From the NCBI GenBank assembly GCA_900315175.1, contig OMYA01000010.1, positions 22,146-86,145 on the forward strand: a stretch of 64,000 nt of DNA, read 5' to 3'. Shown one piece after another: positions 61,891 through 64,000 of the stretch. The position numbers were made by a program, and so were the translations under genes. The DNA comes from an uncultured Bacteroidales bacterium (GTDB taxonomy: Bacteria; Bacteroidota; Bacteroidia; Bacteroidales; F082). How positions within the stretch are numbered: position 1 is the first letter of the stretch; each line of letters begins with the position of its first letter. The notes under the pieces were generated by a model. That model was not told the DNA's origin, searched no databases, and saw only the letters and a list, made by a program, of their open reading frames with translations.

Positions 61891-64000
61891 TGTCCAAGTT
61901 CTAATTGGTTTTTAACTAAAGTGTAATATTCACCTTTTTTGGCCGTCAGCTCGTTATGAGTGCCGGTTTCGGTTATTTTTCCATGGTTTATGACGATGAT
62001 CTGGTCGGCGTTTTTCACGGTGCTTAGGCGATGTGCCACCACCACCACTGTCTTGCCCTTGAAGAACTCCTGCAGGTTATCCATGATGACGCGTTCGTTG
62101 TTGGCGTCCAAAGAGTTGGTGGCTTCGTCGAGGAAGATATAGTCGGGGTTTTTATATACGGCACGGGCTATGAGTATACGTTGTTTTTGTCCTTGTGATA
62201 TGCCGTTGCCTTCTTGTCCGATCTTGGTGTTGTATCCCAGAGGCAGGCTCTCGATCATATCCTGTATGTTAGCGACTTTTGCTGCGTGAAGCAGGCGTTG
62301 CTCGTCGATATGGTCTTCGCCTATGGCGATGTTTTTGGCGATGCTGTCGGAGAATATGAACCCGTCCTGCATGACGGTGCCGCATCTGCTGCGCCATGAT
62401 TTCGGGTCAATATTGGAGATGTTCAGTCCGCCGATGCGGATATTGCCTTTCGTGGGCGGGTAAAACCCGAGGAGCAGTTTGACGAGTGTGGTTTTGCCGC
62501 TGCCGCTCATGCCTACGATGGCTGTCACCTTGCCTTCAGGGATATTGAGGTTGACATCGTTAAGCACGGCATCGGCGAGCGGGTCGTAGTGGAAGCTGAG
62601 GTTCTCCACAGCGATGCTTCTGTCTTCCGGAAAGATAGATGTCTTGCCGTCGCCGTCTTCCACCTCATTGGGCCGGTTGTGGATTTCACCGAGACGTTCG
62701 AGGCTTATCTTGGCATCCTGGGCGCTCTGGATGAAGCCTATCATCTGGCCGATAGGTGCGTTGAGCTGCCCTACGATGGTCTGGACGGCCATCATCATAC
62801 CGAGGCTCATGTCTCCATTGATGACAGCACGTGCCGAGATGAACGAGATGAGGATGTTTTTTGTCTCGTTGATAAACACTGCCCCGCTCTGCTGCCACTG
62901 GCTGATGCGAAGACCTTTTATGCTTACTTTGAAAAGTTTCGCCTGAATGTTTTCCCACTCCCAGCGTTTCTGTTTCTCGCAGTTGTTGAGCTTTATCTCC
63001 TGCATTCCTGTTATCATCTGGATGAGGTTGCTTTGTTCGGCAGAGGCCTGTGAGAAACGCTTGTAGTCGAGTTCGCGGCGGAATTTGAGAAAAAGGACGA
63101 CCCAAAACACATATAATGCGCTTCCGATGAGGAATACGACAAGAAGTTTTATGCTATAGAACGCGAGGATGAACGCGAAGACGATGAAGGTGACAAAAGA
63201 AAACAGGGTGTTGAGCGTCGATGAGGTGAGGAACGACTCAATTCGCTGATGGTCTCCGATACGTTGCATGAGGTCGCCAATCATCTTGGTGTCGAAGAAA
63301 CCGATAGGGAGCCGCATGAGTTTTATCAGGAAGTCGGATATGATGCTGATGTTGATGCGGGCGCTAATGTGCAGCAGTATCCATGAGCGTATGAAATCGA
63401 CAGCGGTTTGTGCCACATAAAGAGTGAGCTGCGCTATTAAGATGAGTGTAACAAAGCTGATGTTACTATTACCGATACCATAGTCGACGATGCTCTGTGT
63501 GAAGAAAGGGAAGATAAGCTGTAGCAGGGTGCCGATGAGCATGCCCATGAATAGCTGCGCAATGAGTTTTTTGTATGGCTTCAGATATTGCAGGATAAAC
63601 GAGAATTTGGCCTTGTCAGGCTTCTCGCCCTCGGCGGAATAGAACTCGGGTTGCGGTTCGAGAAGCAGAGCTATGCCTTCGTCGGAGTCGGCATCGCCTT
63701 TGCGGCTTATCCATCCGCGAAGAAACTCTTCTTTGGTGAATTTTACAAGTCCCGCTGCAGGGTCAGCGACATAGACGGTATCTCTTTTTATCTTGTAAAC
63801 AACCATAAAATGTCTTTGCTGCCAGTGCACGATACACGGCATGGGCACATCTTCTTTGAGCTGGTTGTAGGAGATGTGCACCCCGATGGTTTTAAATCCT
63901 ATTTCTTCAGCCGCCGCACTGATACCGAGCATGCTTACGCCCTCGCGGCTGATGTGGCTTTTCTGACGCAAACTTTCGAGAGTGTAATGTCTCCCGTAGT
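61887..64000 (-). CDS. C39 peptidase-containing ABC exporter (5' part outside window)
   Basis: About 703 residues visible; the frame stays open to the window edge (YGRHYTLESLRQKSHISREG), so the N-terminus with the catalytic cysteine is missing only because of the cut. Visible C39 parts are the histidine in RHFMVVYKI and the aspartate in ADPAAG. Then come the six-helix ABC membrane domain and the ATPase: Walker A GMSGSGKTT, signature ISQGQKQR, Walker B YIFLDEA and the H-loop VAHRLST. Such exporters cleave double-glycine leaders and export the peptide; no precursor gene lies inside the window. Confidence 0.93.
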   Translation of the reverse strand, partial: YGRHYTLESLRQKSHISREGVSMLGISAAAEEIGFKTIGVHISYNQLKEDVPMPCIVHWQQRHFMVVYKIKRDTVYVADPAAGLVKFTKEEFLRGWISRKGDADSDEGIALLLEPQPEFYSAEGEKPDKAKFSFILQYLKPYKKLIAQLFMGMLIGTLLQLIFPFFTQSIVDYGIGNSNISFVTLILIAQLTLYVAQTAVDFIRSWILLHISARINISIISDFLIKLMRLPIGFFDTKMIGDLMQRIGDHQRIESFLTSSTLNTLFSFVTFIVFAFILAFYSIKLLVVFLIGSALYVFWVVLFLKFRRELDYKRFSQASAEQSNLIQMITGMQEIKLNNCEKQKRWEWENIQAKLFKVSIKGLRISQWQQSGAVFINETKNILISFISARAVINGDMSLGMMMAVQTIVGQLNAPIGQMIGFIQSAQDAKISLERLGEIHNRPNEVEDGDGKTSIFPEDRSIAVENLSFHYDPLADAVLNDVNLNIPEGKVTAIVGMSGSGKTTLVKLLLGFYPPTKGNIRIGGLNISNIDPKSWRSRCGTVMQDGFIFSDSIAKNIAIGEDHIDEQRLLHAAKVANIQDMIESLPLGYNTKIGQEGNGISQGQKQRILIARAVYKNPDYIFLDEATNSLDANNERVIMDNLQEFFKGKTVVVVAHRLSTVKNADQIIVINHGKITETGTHNELTAKKGEYYTLVKNQLELGQ

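Overview
The window looks like chromosome from a Bacteroidota bacterium, most likely an anaerobic Bacteroidales. Four independent signs point there. Promoters upstream of many genes carry the Bacteroidota -7 element TAnnTTTG. Four secreted proteins end in type IX secretion (T9SS) sorting domains of the YPNPTSG/FPNP kind. The gliding-type ABC genes gldF and gldG are present. So are GH92 and GH97 glycosidases, a MeaB GTPase and an anaerobe-style rubredoxin/flavodiiron/superoxide dismutase cluster. I see no rRNA, tRNA, CRISPR array or intact insertion sequence.

Layout. 0-2.3 kb: end of meaB, then glutamine synthetase. 2.4-16.4 kb: two giant tandem secreted adhesins (2071 and 2532 aa) made of the same modules as the gingipain haemagglutinin region (cleaved-adhesin and DUF2436 domains), without any protease domain. 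16.7-18.2 kb: ssb and a 2-hydroxyacid dehydrogenase. 18.3-24.2 kb, minus strand: a tightly coupled four-gene operon (pseudouridine synthase, T9SS-exported endo/exonuclease/phosphatase, AtoE-type short-chain fatty acid transporter, dnaG) with ATGA overlaps. 24.4-26.1 kb: T9SS subtilisin. 26.2-29.9 kb: dihydroorotate-dehydrogenase-like oxidoreductase, rubredoxin, high-molecular-weight rubredoxin (Hrb), flavodiiron protein FprA and Fe/Mn superoxide dismutase, together an O2/NO/superoxide detoxification unit. 30.0-34.3 kb, minus strand: apt, gldF, gldG, DUF4340 protein. 34.4-38.2 kb: operon of a predicted beta-barrel, a metallophosphoesterase lipoprotein and an unrecognised EF-hand membrane protein.

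38.4-43.1 kb is a first defence/conflict region: an XRE-ImmA-PIN module, then on the minus strand a DUF262-HNH nuclease, a small coiled-coil protein and an EcoRI-family adenine methyltransferase interrupted by one in-frame TAA. Upstream of the methyltransferase is a roughly 200-nt segment dense in long-range complementarity that may be a structured leader RNA. 43.1-48.4 kb returns to ordinary genes: msrA, GH92 mannosidase, a DASS transporter and an AI-2E family protein. 48.7-55.4 kb is a second, visibly AT-richer defence region: a methyltransferase with an N-terminal HsdR-type nuclease domain, a specificity subunit, a GHKL ATPase with a C-terminal PD-(D/E)XK-like motif, and a DUF1016 nuclease. 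No HsdR translocase is present. Near-identical 23-bp direct repeats lie beside the two defence regions. 55.8-60.5 kb, minus strand: thioredoxin-like lipoprotein, serine hydrolase, GH97. 60.6-64.0 kb, minus strand: HlyD adaptor and C39 peptidase ABC exporter, cut by the window edge.

Small palindromic repeats are scattered through the intergenic regions. In three genes (AtoE, the phosphoesterase signal peptide, GH97) such a repeat is translated in frame. Best candidates for new biology: the HsdR-less nuclease-methylase/specificity/GHKL/DUF1016 cluster; the interrupted methyltransferase beside an intact HNH nuclease and a structured leader; and the EF-hand membrane-protein operon.
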